In this document: positions 33,178 to 45,035 of the stretch, piece by piece
Numbering within the stretch: position 1 is the stretch's first letter
Layout: each line of letters opens with the position of its first letter
Assembly (NCBI GenBank): GCA_023105745.1
Contig: JALGQZ010000004.1
Location: 32,919,816 to 32,983,815, forward strand
Direction: 5' to 3'
DNA from: Austropuccinia psidii
Lineage: Eukaryota > Basidiomycota > Pucciniomycetes > Pucciniales > Sphaerophragmiaceae
Length of the DNA: 64,000 nt
Translations under genes and position numbers: made by a program
Notes under the pieces: generated by a model
The model's database searches: none
The model's input: the letters and a program-made list of their open reading frames with translations, nothing else
What the model was told of the DNA's origin: nothing

Positions 33178-35442
33178 TTAATGAGACTGTTCAGTCCTCC
33201 TAGAGGCTCTGAATCTCCTTAGATGAAGGTTCCCATCTGGTATGGCATCTTCTGCTAACCATTTGTCTTTATCAGCTTTCTGGTGTTTGAATCTGACTAA
33301 GTATTGTCTTTGATCCTTCCCATTAAGTCTGATCTTCCTGGCCCTGATGATCTTACTCACAGGTCCTGGGGAGTCCTCCACTTCCACTATGTCAGGTGGT
33401 GTGGGGCTTTTCTTGCTGGAGGGGAATTTATCCTCCTCTGTTTGGAAGTATGGCTTCACCAAACTTACTGGGAAGACTGGGTGCTTCCTGGAAAATTCCT
33501 CTGTAAGTTTGACTTCCACTGCATTCTTTCCTATCAACCTAATGATAGTGAAAGGCCCTACAAATGAGTCTCTCATCTTCTTGGGTCCTTTAAGGTTATT
33601 AAAGTTCAGTGTAGACACTAGCACTTGGTCCCCTTCCTTAAAGTCCGGTTCCATGTGTGTCTTGTCCCACCTCTGCTTATTATATTCTTTTGCCTCAGCT
33701 ATGCATTTGGCAGCTGTGTCACAAGCCCTCTTCCACATATCATGGAAGTCTTTGGCTGTGGGGTGGATGGTCGGAAGATTCTTCTTCAAGTGATCCACAG
33801 GCAACAGGGGATTCCACCCTTTCTCTACTACTGCAGGTGATTTTCCTGTTTTAGAGTGCTGACTTGTATTATACGCCAGCTGGACAGCTGGTAGAAGGGT
33901 AACCCAGTCATGGGTGTATCCTTCATGGTCCTTGTATTCCATGCCATAGGCACAGAACCTCCTAAGGATGTCTTCCATAGTCTGTATCATCCTCTCAGCT
34001 AGGCCATCTGTTTGGGGATGGTAAGCTGTGGAAAAAGCAAGCTTGGTGCCAAGCATGTCATACAAGTTGGTCCAAAATTCTGATGTGAATTTTGGGTCCC
34101 TATCACTAATGATGATTTTAGGGACTCCACAGGTAGATATGATGTTATTCCAAACTAACAGGGCAGTATCCATGGCTGTGTCCTCCTTGTGGCATGGTAG
34201 ACACCTCATGCGCTTGCTGAACCTATCAACTATGATTAGGCAGGCATTGTAGTTTTCTTTGCCTCCTGGGACAAGTCCTGTGACCCAGTCCATGTTGATG
34301 GTTTCCCATGGGTGCTTGGGTTCCTCTATGTGTTGAAGTAACCCATATTTCTCCCCATGTTTCCTGTTTGCCCTTTGGCATCTTTCACAGGTTTTGATGT
34401 ATCCACTCAACTCCTGCTCCCACTTGGGCCACCAAGCTGTGCTTGCTACCCTTTCTTTTGTCCTGTCTTCACTCATGTGTCCCATATAGGGGCAGTCATG
34501 GCATTCCTGCAGGATCAATAAAATGTGGTCTCTGTCTACCACTGTGAGTGCACTTGTGTGCTTTTCTCTGTGGTAGAGCAGGCCATCTATAAGGAAAAAC
34601 TTGTTATCCTTATAGGCCCTCAACCAGGGTTCTTCCAGCTGGGCTTCCAGTTCTGGACTCCTGTATTTTTGTTGAAGGAGTTGTAGTAGTATGCCACACT
34701 GTTTGTGTTTGGCATAAGACTTCAGTACTGCACTAAAAAATTCATTTTGCAGTTCAGAGGAACTTATTCCCAATATTTGAGTTTCTGTCTCCTCTGAATC
34801 AGTGTTTCCACTGTCAGGGGTACCACCCTCTGGTGCCCATTCAGAAAATCTGAAGTTTCTTTTTCTATCTATTTCCATGATATGGATACGAATCTTGGCT
34901 GCAACTTCAGGGTCATAAGCTGGATTGCTTTTGACATTATCCAGTGGCCATCTGCTAAGGCCATCTGCATTGGTATGATTTTTACCTTCTTTGTATATGA
35001 TGGTCATGTTCCCTCTATACTCCTGGATGGCTATTTGCCATCTCAGCATGTGTCTATTTGTAGTCTTCATGTTTAGTAAAGACTTCAAGGCTGTGCAGTC
35101 TGTGTAGACTTCAAAGACTGCACCCTCCAAATAATAAGGGAGTTTTTCTAGAGCCCAGACTAGACATAGACATTCAGTCTGGGTGGCCCCATACCTGGCT
35201 TCTGAATCTTTCAGCTGCCTTGAGATGTAGCAAATTACTCCTTCTCTTGGTTCACCATCCACAATTTGTCTTTGGTGAAGGGCTGCTCCTAGGCCTTGAC
35301 TGCATGCTGCATCTATATATAACTTGAATGGTAGTTCAAAGTGAGGTAAGATGAGCACAGGTGTATTAGTGAGTTCATATTTGATACTCTCATATGCATC
35401 CCTCCTTTCCTTGGTTATTTTAAAAACTACATCTTTTAACAT
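33178..35442 (-). pseudogene. Element B RNase H - integrase - chromodomain part of Pol
   Basis: 754 intact codons. RNase H starts with [16 protein letters not shown] (Asp44) and [12 protein letters not shown]. The integrase has the zinc finger [16 protein letters not shown]...CERCQ, then the catalytic D385 (NMDWVTGL), D447 (ISDRDPKF) and E483 (GLAERM), i.e. D-D35-E. The C-terminal end, [24 protein letters not shown], is chromodomain-like, which targets chromatin in chromoviruses. These domains look intact, but the ORF lacks the RT because of frame breaks upstream (35443-36120). So the reading frame is good but the gene is broken. Confidence 0.9.
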
Positions 35443-36285
35443 AACTTGTATAAACTACTAGTTATGTGTGCAAAGTTTTTGATATGGTTTCTATAGTAGC
35501 TAGCAAGCCCAAGAAAGGATTGCATCTCTTTGATGCTTTTTGGTACTGGCTTTTGCAGTACTTCTGCTACTTTATTCTGGTCAATTGCCAGACTAAGACC
35601 TAAGACTTTATGTCCTAGAGCCAGTAACTCTTGTTGGCCAAAATTGCACTTTTTAAGTGAAATTTTCAGATTTATGGGTGTTCATTTACTTAGCACTCTG
35701 TCTATTTATTGCACATGGTCTTCCCATGTCTTTGAGTATATAATGATATCATCAGTATATATACCACCATCCAGCCTTCCAGTATATCTTCTTGAAATAT
35801 TGTTTCCATCATCCTTTGGAAGTGGGCTGGTGCATTTTTGATGCCAAATGGCATTCTGGTGTACTCATATATGCCCATATGGCATATTATTCTGAGTAAT
35901 TTCATGGAGCTTGGTTTAAATCCATTTTGGTGGAAACCGTTCATACAATCCATTTTGGTTATGTATTTGGCTTTAGCAAGTTTATCCAAGGCATGAGGTA
36001 TCCTGGGTATAGGGTACCTGTCTGCTTTTGTGTAGTTATTCAGAGCTCTGAAATCTCCACACAGTCTAGACTCGCCATCATGCCAGGTGATTAGGACAGG
36101 GGTGGTGATTTCCACTATTTCATTATGTCAAATCTTCCTGATGACATCCATATCCAGGAGTTCATTGATATGTTTCTCAATTTCTTTCCTGGTTTCCAGG
36201 CTTGCTGGATAAGGAGGTCTCCTCAGCATGGGTGGATAAGTCCTTTCCACATCCAGATATAGCTCTATATCATGGCCTTTGATCT
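35443..36285 (-). pseudogene. Element B reverse transcriptase, frameshifted at the active site
   Basis: 36115-35702 reads MEITTPVLITWHDG, GDFRALNNYTKADRYPIPRI, MDCMNGFHQN and [16 protein letters not shown], typical Ty3/Gypsy RT. The frame is lost exactly at the YxDD box: after WMVVY the text goes to ILMISLY, while GAT GAT ATC ATT is visible in another frame, as if 2 nt had been gained. A stop lies before 36115 (near 36125). From 35700 to 35443 the thumb continues in other frames. Confidence 0.85.
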
Positions 36286-36941
36286 TGTCTAATGGTTCTT
36301 CACCAATGGCAAAGCTGGTCTGTTCTTTCTCAGCATCTTCAGTAAACTTAGTTTTTGTTTACTGGTGAGGGTAGTGCTAAACTGTCCCTCTCTGAATTCC
36401 TTCAGAAGTTCTTCTAGTGGGTCTTGGGAAGATATCTGGTATATATCAAGTGAAAATTTCTTTTCCTTGTTAGTACCAATGGTGATGTGCCTATTTTTAC
36501 TGTTGTAAATGTCTATGCCATACATCCTCTGGTAATCTGTTCCCAGTAAAAACCCTTGGATTTGGGCATCCTCAAGCACTACATACTCTGGGTTGAGTCT
36601 GATATTATCCTTCCTGTGGGGTATAATTATCTCTTTGATAATTGTCCCAATGGAAGTCATCCTCCCTGATGCACTTTTAAAGCTCTTTGCTTTAGTGGGA
36701 AGAGCTTTTTTTTCCAGTTTGGGAAGTGGGTATCCAGATAGTTTCTGGCCACTATGGAGCAGTGTGCTCCACTATCAATGATCAGTGGGTGCTGAGCATT
36801 ATCAATACAAACAGTCATTTTTGTGGCTGTCCCATGTATATATGCCATTCCTTTGGTTGGTGTAACTAGGAATATTTGTGCATCTTGAGTGTGTTTGCAC
36901 AAGTTCTTGTTAGCAGTGTCCTGTGGCATGCCTGCTTCCAA
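36286..36941 (-). pseudogene. Element B aspartic protease and protease-RT linker
   Basis: 36941-36657 contains PLIIDSGAHCSIVARNYLD, a normal retropepsin-like DSGA box, unlike the DPGA of A and C. A frame change follows at about 36657, and 36660-36289 reads on with TIIKEIIIPHR, IQGFLLGTDYQRMYGIDIYNS (family ILGxDYLxxYxID) up to the start of the RT. The frame breaks make this a pseudogene. Confidence 0.82.
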
Positions 36942-36977
36942 CTGTATGTCTTGGATTTCCAGTGGGGTTTCCTCTTG

Positions 36978-37503
36978 TTACTCCACTAGAAATTCCTCTC
37001 TTGGGTCTTGGTCATCATCAGATGGTTCTCTGATGGCATCACCCATGGAGTCTGATTCAGAATCCTCTGTTGGAGGTTCTTCCTTGGGGACTTTTTCTAT
37101 AGCATAGACTTTTTTCTTTGCCTTTGGACAGTTGTTGGCATAGTGGTCTGTTGAACCACAATTGTGACAAGAATTCTTCTTCTTTTCCACTTCTGCCACT
37201 CTTTCTTTGGGTTTGTCTTTAAACTCTACCCTGAAAGGTTGTTTCTCCTTGAAACTACTGCTCTTATATGGGGTGAATTTCCCTATATTAGTCCTTTTCC
37301 TTATGTCTTGTAAGGTGTTGGCAATGTCATCTAGAGTGCAATTTTGGTTGCATCTGCATTTTACTGCATTCTCTAGTTCTCCTGGCAATTGTGTCAGAAG
37401 TTTGTGATTCCTCATTTGGATGTTCTTCTGAGGATCAATGGCTTTAAGTCTTTTAGACTGTCTAAGACACCACTCATATGGATCTTTGTCCACAGAGTAT
37501 TTG
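36978..37503 (-). pseudogene. Element B Gag C-terminus with zinc knuckle
   Basis: It reads KYSVDKDPYEWCLRQSKRLKAID through Gag to the intact CCHC zinc knuckle CHNCGSTDHYANNC (C-x2-C-x4-H-x4-C), then an acidic tail. The sense frame enters from solo LTR D3; the first ~13 codons of the open run (37544-37506) are LTR sequence and not part of Gag. Without D3 it joins the Gag core at 39741. Confidence 0.85.
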
Positions 37504-39740
37504 TGTGAGCCTGTGAGGTATGTATAACATACCAATAAGGCCACAAATGACTTTATATAAAGTTTATTTAGTCTTAAACAGACTTTTCAATTGAATTTAA
37601 AATAAAAAATAATAAAAAATAATAAAAAATAATAAAAAATAATAAAAAATAATAAAAAATAAGTATAAATTTTTTTGGATAAACAAAGTTATAAATATTA
37701 TGTCATTTTTGGATTCTACACCAAAAATGACCTAGGGTACATCCATAAGGTGTCATACCCAAAAACACTTATTTCTTGTCTTATTAGAAGATTTAAGAAT
37801 CTCAAAGAACTAATGTAACTTTTTTAACATTTTTTTAAAATTGTTAAATTTAAGCTTAAATAAGCTTAAATTTAAAGTTGCATAAGGTTAGTTCAAATTT
37901 ACCAAAATTTTAGTTAAAATTGAGGTGTGGTGTATATTTACTGAATTGGCTAAGGATTTGCCATAAAGCTTGTAAATCCTGCATGAGCTCAATTGAAAAG
38001 GTTTTAAAGCCATGGTATGGCTTTAAATAAATAAAAGGGCAAAATCCACGCAAGAAGGTGGGACAAAGGAAAAAGACCAAATAAAGCTGGGGTACCCAAC
38101 TTTTTGGATCTGCAATGATTCAATTAAGGTTTTCCACCTGTATTGGAGGATTTTCAACCTTATTTAAACTTTAAGATTAGACTTTGATCCAACCTTAAGG
38201 TTTAAACTGGTTTTATCCCAATTTGGACAGGAATTTCAAGCTGCCAAAGGGTAAATCCCAATATGCAGGCTTGAAATCAAGGTTTTAAGAACTTTCAAAG
38301 CTTAATCAAGCTTAAAAATCTTAAATAAGCTTAACACTTTAAAGTTACAAACATTAAAACCTTATCAAAAGCTAAGTTTTGGTGTGTATTGCTATTTTAC
38401 GTGGAAAAATAGCAATAACTTCAAAAATTCATTAAAAATCCAAATCTTAATGGATTTGCTTGAAATTTTCACACAGCTTACAATTTAATACTATCTAAAT
38501 ATAAATTAAATCTCAAGTATCCTTTATAAATAAATTTTCTGGTTAATTAGCCTGGAAATTTACCCTTTTAATTAAGCTCAAAGAAAATTATGATTTCTTT
38601 AAAAATTAATTAAAAATTAAGTTTAAGAGATTTCTGCTTTAAACTCTATTTTTAAGTTGTTCATGTGATGAAATTTAATATAAATAAGCTTATTCATATT
38701 GAAATCTTAAAAATAATTAGTTTAAATGAGGATTAAAGTTACATGGAGTTAAGAATAACACTGGTAACTTTAAATTGGAATTAAAAACCAGTTTCTTTAA
38801 GTTAAGAACTTTGTTTTTAAGTATGGTTTTCAGGTTTTTACCTGAGCACGCCCTCCATACTCATTATGTATCATGAGAGCTGCTCTGAAGACATAAAAAG
38901 AGTCTTTTCATCACTGTTTTTGTCCATCATTCATTATCAATCCAATTATATTAGAAATTTAAACAGGTAAAATTTTATTATTTATAAAATCTTATTATTA
39001 AAGTAATTCTTAAGTTATTTTATTCTTTATTAATTGTAAATTAAAGAATTGAAATCATAGAATTCAGATTATTGTTGTAATCATCAATAATATATTTTAT
39101 ATTATAAAATTATCATCTTAAATATCTTTTAAAATCCACAAATTCCTCTTAAAAACTCTTTAAATATTAAATTTTATTATAAAAAGTTGTTTTATCTTTA
39201 AAATTATTGATTTTAGGCGTGTTTTTAACTTATAATCATTATTTAATATAATAACTGTTGTTGTTTAACTTGTTGTATTAAATAAATATTATAAGTAAGT
39301 TTCCTCTAAAGTTCTATATCTTTTTTATCTAGTATTAGTTTTTTTATATAGAATTTTCATTCTATAAGAATTATTTCTGCACAGTGTGTGTTATAATTCT
39401 TTTATAAATAATATTTATATTATTTATAAGTGGTTAATATTCATATTTCCACGTGTAATTTTCTCATTAAGAGCTTTACACTTCTTATTGTTATAACTGT
39501 CAGTGACTATAACAATAATAGAATAATTATAATTTATTAGAATTATTATTATATTTTATTTATTATTATATTTTTATAATAATAATTAAATTTATTTTTT
39601 TATATAATTATTTTTAATAATTGTATTTAAATTTGTGGTTAAAATATTTTGTTATATTATATATTTTTACTGAGGACAGTCATAGTACTCTTGATTTTGC
39701 TACTATTATCAAGAGTTTCATAGACAAACCTTACAATTTG
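37499..39740 (+). mobile_element. Solo LTR 'D3' (D-type) inserted in element B gag
   Basis: The LTR is 37504-39735 (2,232 bp): it starts TGTGAGCCTGTGAGG and ends TAGACAAACCTTACA. It is flanked by identical ATTTG at 37499-37503 and 39736-39740. Ends and general layout match D1, D2 and E, so it is in plus orientation. It is longer than the others, partly through a 10-bp repeat array at 37601-37660. It splits the B Gag frame. No ORF inside. Confidence 0.9.
37601..37660. repeat. Microsatellite-like array (AATAAAAAAT)6
   Basis: Six perfect copies of a 10-bp unit inside solo LTR D3. The other D-type LTRs lack the array, so it probably arose by replication slippage after insertion. Confidence 0.95.
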
Positions 39741-40327
39741 TCAATTTAAAATGACATGGTCTTTTGCCATATCCAAGTTCCATTACTATACTTTTGGATT
39801 ATTTGACTCTTCCACCATGGCCAGTTTCTCCTGCCATGGATTTCTTTCATTTCTGTGTACCATATACTAGCATGACCTTTAAATGCAGTATTCAATCTAG
39901 CAGTGATCCAGTCGTCTGGTATTCTTGGTACATCAATGAAGAGTCCATCAATATAATCTATGAGCTCCATATGATCATATTCTCCTGATCCAGGGAACTT
40001 GGGCCAACTTGAGGCCTCAGGAAGCTGTTTCAAGGCTTCCTTCTCTGAATAAGACATTCCATCTCCATCCTGGTATTGTGATAGAGATCTTGCCTTATTC
40101 ATCAACATGGCATCTGGTTTGATGTCATCTGGTTGATATGGAATATTCATAACTTGGCCTTGTGGTTGGGGCTTCAAGCTATGGTAGGCATTAAACAGCT
40201 TGTTAATGTCTTGATCCAGACACTCCCTGTCCCTTGTGATGTGGTGTTGTTCTTCAAAGAATATGTTCAGTCTTTTGTTGGTTTCTTCAGAGGCTTTGCT
40301 CAGTTGAGCATATCCTTCTTGAAGATT
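39741..40327 (-). pseudogene. Element B Gag core
   Basis: 40177-39746 reads MSYSEKEALKQLPEASSWPKF, GSGEYDHMELIDYIDGLF, ITARLNTAFKGHASIWYTEM and NWPWWKSQIIQKYSNGTWIWQ, the capsid-like Gag core of Ty3/Gypsy elements. The frame is cut by solo LTR D3 at 39740 and is also broken between 40178 and 40327. Product: structural protein of the virus-like particle. Confidence 0.82.
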
Positions 40328-40960
40328 TTAAACTATCTGTTCCAAGGAGGCTTGAGTTTGTCTCATCCTCTCTTGGCCAGCTATAATTTCTGCAAACTGC
40401 TTTGTAGATTGTTCAGCATATTGGGACATTTGTAACCACAGTGTATCACTGTTGATGTTACTCTCAGATGTGACAATGTTATTTTCAGTCTGAGTGGGGG
40501 TAATGTTTCTATTACTAGGACTACTGACTCTAGAGTGGTTTACAACTACTTCTGGTTCTTGTGTACTTCTTTTACCAAATGTAACAGCTTCTGGATCATG
40601 GGGTCTGACTCTTTCCTCCTCTGGTTGAAGGAGGCTTTGTTCTTGCCCTTGTTTCCTTGTCTTCTCCTGGAAACTTCCTGGAATTGTGAAGAATGGTGAC
40701 TCTTGGCCACTGATCTGCTGGTTTTTGAATAGGGTGAATCCACTGGAGAGCTTATTTGGCCTGCTCCTTGGGAGCCTGAAGGAATCTGAGTAGGCCCTGT
40801 CTGGGTTAACTGTTCTTCTATACCTTGGATAGTGGCTTGGTTCTCCCTTATCCTCTGTGCCCTTGCCTCCAGGAGTCTGAACTGCCTGGTAGGATTCCAA
40901 CCTTTGGTGATTTCCATCAGGTGTTTGAATTCTATCTCTTTGAGACAGATCTTCTGGCAA
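40328..40960 (-). CDS. Element B Gag N-terminal part, Gag-Pol frame
   Basis: 210 codons: MPEDLSQRDR, SFRLPRSRPNKLSSGFTLF, ESPFFTIPGSFQEKTRKQGQEQ and so on. It is hydrophilic and low-complexity, ending in a helical MSQYAEQSTKQFAEIIAGQERMR segment that leads into the Gag core. It overlaps the 218-codon frame (41202-40546) by about 415 bp in the -1 register, the same relation as in the A/C family. The ATG used is uncertain. A stop after EQIV at 40328 breaks it from the core. Confidence 0.6.
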   Translation of the reverse strand: MPEDLSQRDRIQTPDGNHQRLESYQAVQTPGGKGTEDKGEPSHYPRYRRTVNPDRAYSDSFRLPRSRPNKLSSGFTLFKNQQISGQESPFFTIPGSFQEKTRKQGQEQSLLQPEEERVRPHDPEAVTFGKRSTQEPEVVVNHSRVSSPSNRNITPTQTENNIVTSESNINSDTLWLQMSQYAEQSTKQFAEIIAGQERMRQTQASLEQIV

Positions 40961-41218
40961 CTTGCTCCAAGTTCTGACCAGTGACTTGCCAGGTTACACC
41001 GCTTGTTGTCCATGCTCCATTGAAAGAAGTCTTTGAGGAGTTGGTGGAGCAAAGAACTCGATCCATATCCTTCCAGTCCTCTGGTTTGAGGTTCCTGTTG
41101 AATTGGAGTGTGAATGGCAAGGTTGATATTATCTCCCTCATTCTTTTGCCATCCACCACTGTGTCCAAGGTGTCCTCTTCCAGGTCTTCTGGCTCTGGAC
41201 AAGCATTCTCTGTCCTCT
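40546..41218 (-). CDS. Element B dual-frame gag leader ORF, 3' exon
   Basis: The frame is open from the C insertion point down to a TAG at 40546. It reads NLASHWSELGASCQKICLKEI, NPTRQFRLLEARAQRIREN, SQFQEVSRRRQGNKGKNKAS and ESDPMIQKLLHLVKEVHKNQK. It starts upstream of Gypsy C, at 51827, so C interrupts it. The composition is helical and basic at the end. In the overlap (40960-40546) the Gag-Pol frame is also open. I take this to be the product of the spliced RNA. Function unknown. Confidence 0.6.
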
Positions 41219-41223
41219 GGCTG

Positions 41224-43033
41224 TGTAAGGTGTGGATATGAAACTTTGATTAAAAATCAAGTACTTTTCCTGTCCTCAAAATTTGTATAAGGTAAAATTC
41301 TATTAAAAATAGTAAGAAATATTATTTTTAAGAGAAAACACGCCAAATTTATTGTTTATAACTTTATTAGTATAAAACAATAATATTATAAAAATTTATT
41401 GTTTTACCAACAATAAAAATTTATCCAAAAAAATACTCTACAAGAGATATTTTTAAGGCTACAAAAGAAATTTCTTCAAGAGCAATTTCAATTGGAATTA
41501 ATTGAGCAAAGAACTGCAAGCAATTAATTAAAGAACAAAGTCTTTAAAAAGAATATTAAAGAGAAAACACGCCCAAAAGTGACCAGAGTGAATTTGGAAA
41601 CAAAGTGACAAAGTTAACAGTGATGAAAGATGCTTTAATTCACTTTTGGGGTGGTTCAGGGGTAAAAATGATTATAAGAGTTACAAACAATGATTATAAT
41701 GATTTTTCACGTGGTTTAAAAGGATTAAAATGATTAAAAAGTGGTGGTTGGAATCTTTGATTGATTGGTTTAACAGTGTTTAAACTAATTAATAAAAGGA
41801 AAAGATTCTAACATGAAGAGAAAAGTGGGGCAAAGAAGACATTCTTTTATAGCCATCAATTCTCTTACTCCAAAGATAAAATTTACTCTTGTCAGTCGTG
41901 AAAAACAGTCTGACAACAGAAAAGCAAATTATGGCATCATTGAACCCTGGTTTAAGCCATTTTTAGCCATTTTAGACCCTTAAATCAGCCATTACTATAG
42001 CAATACCAGGCCTAGAGCCTTCAAAACACGTCAGAATGTGTGTCAGAGGCGTAGAAACCAGTTAAAACTGTTTTTATTATGATTGTTTTATCTTAAGGGT
42101 AGTTTTACCCTCTTGGCAACAGCTAAAACTACCCCAGTTGGTATCAAAACCTCATCATCAATTGAGTCCACAGACCCTGTAACTCAATTCCAGGCCAAAA
42201 GTGATGAACTTTTGCGTGAATTTTGACATCCCACGCCTGTCAGCAAGGATTTTGGGGGTCTAGCTCCCCCTTAGAGCTGGAGTTCCTTTTCCCCCCGAAA
42301 TTTAATCTTTCCAATTTATTTTTCCTTTAATTCCTCATCATGTATTATACTTATACTTTACATATGTAATTCAATTCAATTTTACAGTACAATACAGTAA
42401 TAATTGACACCTCATATGTAAATCAAAGTTCACTTATGTAATACACGCGCACATTTTGACATTTCAATTGAATTCAATTGAAAATACTTCAATTCCTCAT
42501 AACTTCTAAACTAAACACAACACCTCAATTTTAACACAAAAATTGATGGTTAACACCACATGTGGTGTGAATTAAATTAAGGTTTTGAGGATTTTAAACT
42601 TTTGTATTGAAAATACTAGAAACTTAATTTAAGCTTATTTAGAGTTGAGTTACAAGAATTTCACTCAGAGGTGACCCCACCTGATTTTTTATGAGGAATC
42701 CAATGGTGAAATAAATCTTATATGTTTATTTATTGGATAAAAAGTTATAATAAGTTTTATTTAACTTTTTTCCAAATTTATTTATTTTTTCACAATTTTG
42801 TTAAAATTTCATTTTTACTTAATTTTTTCAAGTATAAATGTAATTTTATAATTTCAAAATTTGATGTAATTTTATTTTTAAATTGTAATTAATTTTTTAT
42901 TTTTGAATATAATTTTCTATTCATATTTTGATTTTTATTTTAATAATATAAATAAATTTATTCTATTTATATTAATATGTTAATTTTGTATTTGTGGTCT
43001 TTTGGGTATATGAAATTACCTCTAAGCCTCACA
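41224..43033 (-). repeat. Element C 3' LTR
   Basis: 1,810 bp, TGTAAGG...CCTCACA. The TATA box is at 41844-41851 (minus). It lacks about 30 bp present in the 5' LTR around 41950. Confidence 0.93.
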
Positions 43034-43046
43034 TTCCCTCCCCCTA
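43034..43046 (-). promoter_or_regulatory. Polypurine tract of element C
   Basis: AGGGGGAGGGAA on the minus strand, immediately 5' of the 3' LTR. Confidence 0.75.
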
Positions 43047-43056
43047 AAAAAGAATA

Positions 43057-44527
43057 TTACTTTGTAATATTGGTGTTTCTAGTGTGTCTGAATCTTCTGA
43101 GGAGTTTGGTAGCTTCTGGTATATCTTTTTCTTCTAACCATTCATCTTCACAAGTTGGGTCACTGTACCTAACAAGGTATTCCCTTACCTTCTTGGTTCT
43201 TAATTTCCTTTCTTTAAGAACTTTGGTAATTTTCTTAGCACCAGATGTCTCAATAGGAGGTATAACTTGGGGAATCTTATTCCTCAAGGGAAATTTCTCA
43301 GCATCACTAGATTTATATGGCTTTATCAAGCTCACTGGAAATGTAGGGTGCTTATTGCTAAGTTCTTCAGATAACTCTACTTCAACAGCATTTTCTCCAT
43401 GGAGGGCCTTAATCACAAAAGGTCCTGCAAAGGAGTCTTTCAACTTTTTACATCCTTTGATGTTATTGAAGTTAGTGGTGGATACAAGTACTAGGTCCCC
43501 CACTTTGAAATCTGGAGTTGCATGTGATTTATCCCATTTATCTTTAGCATATGCAAAAGAGTCCTCCATGCATCTCACTGCATGCTTTCTAGCTTTGTCT
43601 AGCATTCCTTTGAAGCTAGCAGCTGTGGGATGTATTTCAATTAAGTCTTTCCTCAAGGAATCTTGGGGTAACTTGGGGTTCCATCCTTTTTCTAGAATAG
43701 CAGGAGTCTGATTGGTGCTGGCATGGATTGATGTTTTATATGCTAATTCCAGTGCTGGCAATAGAGTACACCAATCATGGTTAAATCCATCACAATCTTT
43801 AAATTCAAGGCCATATGCACAAAATCTTCTCACCATGTCCTCTAAGGTTTGGATCATCCTTTCAGCCAGGCCATCAGTTTGTGGGTGGTAGGCTGTAGAG
43901 AAAGACAGTTTAGTGCCAAATAATTGGTGAAGATTTGTCCATAGTGCTGAAGTGAATTTGGGATCTCTATCACTAATGATATTTGTACATATCCCAGTCC
44001 ATGACACTACTCTATTCCATATCAGAAGAGCTGTATCCATGGCTGTATCATCTTTGTGACATGGTAAAAAGATTGGAGTTTTACTGAATCTGTCCACAAT
44101 TACTAGGCAAGCATTATAGCTCCTGTCACCTCCTGGTGGTAGGCCAGTTACCCAATCCATATGGACAATTTCCCAAGGTCTGTTTGGTTCTTGGATTCTT
44201 ATCATATTTCCAAGTCTTTTGCCAGTGGATTTATTTGCCTTTTGGCATCTGTCACAGGTTTTGCAATACTCTGCAACATCTTTCTGCCACATTGGCCACC
44301 ATATGCAGGTCTTTACTTTCTCTCTTGTTCTGTCTTCAGACAGATGTCCTGAAAAGGGGCTATCATGGCATTCCTTCAGTACAAGATTGATTAATGACCT
44401 GTCTACAACTGTCATGACACATGTGTGCTTGGTTCTGTGGTAAATTAAACCATCCAGTAGGTGAAATCTTCCTTCATCATAAGATTTTTTCCATACTTCA
44501 TCCAAGGCATGTATTAGAAATTTGTCT
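43057..44527 (-). pseudogene. Element C integrase and chromodomain, after the duplication
   Basis: Open for 482 codons from 44505. It repeats the end of the zinc-finger region ([16 protein letters not shown]...CDRCQ), then carries the complete catalytic core ([22 protein letters not shown]). It continues to DLVLVSTTNFNNIKG and a chromodomain-like end (REYLVRYSDPTCEDEWLEEKDIP). It is out of frame with the upstream Gag-Pol because of the 508-bp duplication. Its first codons are duplicated sequence, so this is not an independent gene. Confidence 0.88.
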
Positions 44528-45035
44528 TATCAGAAGAGCTGTATCCATGGCTGTATCATCCTTGTGAAATGGTACAGAGATTCGAGTTTTACTGAATCTG
44601 TCCACAATTACTAGGCAAGCATTATAGCTTCTGTCACCTCCTGGTGGTAGGCCAGTTACCCAATCCATATGGACAATTTCCCAAGGTCTGTTTGGTTCTT
44701 GGATTCTTATCATATTTCCAAGTCTTTTGCCAGTGGATTTATTTGCCTTTTGGCATCTGTCACAGGTTTTGCAATACTCTGCAACATCTTTCTGCCACAT
44801 TGGCCACCATATGCAGGTCTTTACTTTCTCTCTTGTTCTGTCTTCAGACAGATGTCCTGAAAAGGGACTATCATGGCATTCTTTCAGTACAAGATTGATT
44901 AATGACCTGTCTACAACTGTCATGACACATGTGTGCTTGGTTATGTGGTAAATTATACCATCCAGTAGGTGAAATCTTCCTTCATCATAAGATTTTCTCC
45001 ATACTTCATCCAAGGCATGTATTAGAGAGTTGTGT
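44020..45035 (-). repeat. 508-bp tandem duplication in element C integrase
   Basis: 44020-44527 and 44528-45035 are near-identical copies: TATCAGAAGAG starts both, and the CATCCAAGGCATGTATTAGA run recurs at 44499 and 45007. 508 is not a multiple of 3, so the duplication shifts the frame at the junction near 44520. The two copies differ by only a few bases, e.g. in the segment coding TPIFLPCH versus TRISVPFH. C' and A have a single copy. Confidence 0.93.

Noticed and set aside
37601..37660. CRISPR-like array
   Set aside because: Units are contiguous 10-bp repeats without spacers, in a eukaryotic transposon.
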